Source: Limnomonas spitsbergensis
Lineage: Eukaryota > Chlorophyta > Chlorophyceae > Chlamydomonadales
NCBI GenBank assembly: GCA_037349105.1
Contig: JAYJMM010000081.1
Span: 1-64,000 of the forward strand
Reading direction: 5' to 3'
Length of the DNA: 64,000 nt
Shown here: positions 59,001 through 62,000 of the stretch, one piece after another
Layout: each line of letters starts with the position of its first letter
How positions within the stretch are numbered: the first letter of the stretch is position 1
Program-made: the position numbers and the translations under genes
Notes under the pieces: generated by a model
Told to the model about the DNA's origin: nothing
Database searches by the model: none
The model's input: only the letters and a program-made list of their open reading frames with translations

Positions 59001-62000
59001 ATTACACGGATTACACGGATTACAAGGATTACAAGGATTACATGGATGACAAGGATTACAAGGATTACAAGGATTACATGGATGACAAGGATTACAAGGA
59101 TTACAAGGATTACATGGATGACAAGGATGACAAGGATGACAAGGATGACAAGGATTTGCTTTACAAGCAGACATCCATGTTTACTTGTAAAGCAAATCCT
59201 CTGAACCAGCCAGCTGTTGCACCTGCCTTTCAGCGCCGAGTCCATTGTTCCGTTTGTTTTTTCACTGGGTTCATTAAACAGAGTTCAAAACACCTTGCGT
59301 GGTTCAGTACCTCCTGCGGCTGAAGTACAAGAAGGATTTGTATCCAGCCACAGCTGATGCAATCAAACACATTTCACACATGCTTCACACACACTTCACA
59401 CATATTTCAAGCTTCCAGGTTTCTTGCACCGGGTTCAGAGCACAGATCCTCCTTCCAATACAAACACTACGCAAAGCGCAGCCATCTGTTGCCGACACAC
59501 CTAGATCAGGGCTCAGAGTTCAGTCTAACACCCATTGGCTGTTTGGTATAGGTTTAAGCTTTTCGGCTGTAGGCTGTAAAATTCAGTATGATAAGGGTTT
59601 CCATCTGCAGGGTTTACGGCTAATACTGAACCTAATGGGTTTGTTGTATATGGTTGAGGGTTTAGGCTGAGGGGTTTAGGCTGAGGGGTTTAGGCTGAGG
59701 GGTTTAGGCTGAGGGGTTTAGGCTGAGGGGTTTAGGCTGAGGGGTTTAGGCTGAGGGGTTTAGGCTGAGGGGTTTAGGCTTAGGGTTTTAGGCTGAGGGG
59801 TTTAGGCTGAGGGGTTTAGGCTGAGGGGTTTAGGCTGAGGGGTTTAGGCTGAGGGGTTTAGGCTTAGGGGTTTAGGCTTAGGGGTTTAGGCTGAGGGGTT
59901 TAGGCTGAGGGGTTTAATGCTGAGCCCAATGAGTTTATGGTGCATATTTTAGGCTGTAGGGTTTAGGGTTTAGGCTCAACCCAGAGTGCTATTGCCATAC
60001 GGCCGAAGGTCTAGGGTGTAGGGTGTGTTCAGCTGAAGCCCGCTCATAGTTGTAAGGGTATAGGGTGTACGATGCAGGGTAAAGTAGCTGCCCGCTCATA
60101 GGGCCAAGGGTTTAGGGTATAGGGTCTAAGATCTAGGGTGTAGGGTGCAGGGTCTAGGCTATTGGGTATAGGGTCTAGATTATTGGGTTTAGGGTTTAGG
60201 GTCTAAGGTCTAGTGTGTAGATTGTAGGGCCTATGTTATTGAGTATATTCCTCGCCCAGCGCGCTCCTCCGGACCCTGAAACCCTCTAACGCGTTAGAAT
60301 CTAACGCTGTCGCTTACGACACTCACCTGTATTGGTCTAGATTATTGGGTCTAGGGTCTAGGTTATTGGGTCTCAGGTCTAGGGTGTAGGGTAAAGCTGC
60401 TGCCCGTGCACCATCTCTAAGGTTGGGGATCAGCCCAATGTGTGAATATCACAGGGTGCAGGCTTTAGTTAAAGAGTCTATTCAGCTGCTGCCCACACCC
60501 CATGTCCGCTCTAGTTTAGGGTGTAGGGTATAGGGTTCAGGCTTTAGGGTATAGGGTTCATATATTAGGGTTTGAGGGTACATTCAGCTGCTGCACACAC
60601 ACCATATATGTGTAGGCCCGCTCTAGTTTAGGGTTCATGGTTTAGGGTATAGGGTTCAGGCTTTAGGGATCTAAAGGTCTACTCAGCAGCTGCCCACACA
60701 CCTGGTTTGTGTAGGCCTGCTCTAGTTTAGGGTTTGGGGTTAAAAAAAAAGGGTCCAGGCTTAAGGATTACGGGTCTACTCAGCAGCTGCCCACACACCA
60801 TGTCTGTGTAGGCCCGCTCGTAGCTCTCGCCGACCAGCGCGGCAAAGTCCGTGCACATCAAGTCTCGTGTGCGCTCAATGTTCACCCGAGCGTCATCATA
60901 GTCATCCATCTTCACGTTGAGCGCGGCGCGCAGGAAGGCACCGGCCGCGGTGTGCGTGCGGCTGTCGGGCGAGTCCACCGTCTCGACGTAGGTGGCCATG
61001 TCGTCCCAGTGGCCCATCTGTGAATGGCACGCAATTTATTTTAAATTTTTGGACCGTACGTGGTAGTGGACCGTACGTGGTAATGGACCGTACGTGGTAA
61101 TGGACCGTACGTGGTAATGGACCGTACGTGGTAATGGCTTGGCCGTGAAAGCATTCTTTGTATTTATATCTATTTCCAGGTACCGGTAAGAAGGGACAAC
61201 AAATCATTGCCGGTAGGAGACCGGCCGTGAAACTGTTGAACCACCAGAGTCAAGCAAAACACACGGCACATTTCATGCAAGGGACAGGTGCAAAAAGCAG
61301 ATGGAGCGCTAAACAGATAGTATCTTTTTTTCGTGGTCTTTACAAAGTATGAGGCTAGTATGCCACGTACGAAATACCCTAGAGCCCCCCCCACACACCT
61401 TCTACCAAAAAAAACAAACACACTGCGGCCCAGGTATGAACCCCATACCTGCAAAGTATGGATCCCCACACCTTCCAGACGTGACTCCTCCATACCTGCC
61501 AGGTATGACCCCCCTACCTGCCAAGCGGGCTTGAGCCGGACACACCTGCCAGGTATGAACACCCCTACTTGCCAAGCAGGTATGAACCCTCCATACCTGC
61601 CAGGCAGCGTGCGCCGCGATATGCATATCTTATGCCTATCTCTCGCGGGTATGACCCCCTCCCTACTTACCAACCAGGTATGACACCCCCTCCTACTTGC
61701 CAACCAGGTATGAACCCCCCTACTTGCCAACCAGGTATGAACTCCCCATACCTGCCAGGCAGCATGCGCGGCATTCATGCCCATCTCTTGCAGGAATGAC
61801 CCCCCCCCACTATTTGCCAAGCAAATATGGACCCTCCATACCTGTCAGGCAGCGTGGGCCGCGATATGCCCATCTCTCGCAGGTATGAACCCCCCTACTT
61901 GCCAACCAGGTATGAACCCCCCATACCTGCCAAGCAGCATGCGCGGCATTCATGCCCATCTCTCGCAGGTATGACCCCCCCACACTTGCCAACCAAGTAT

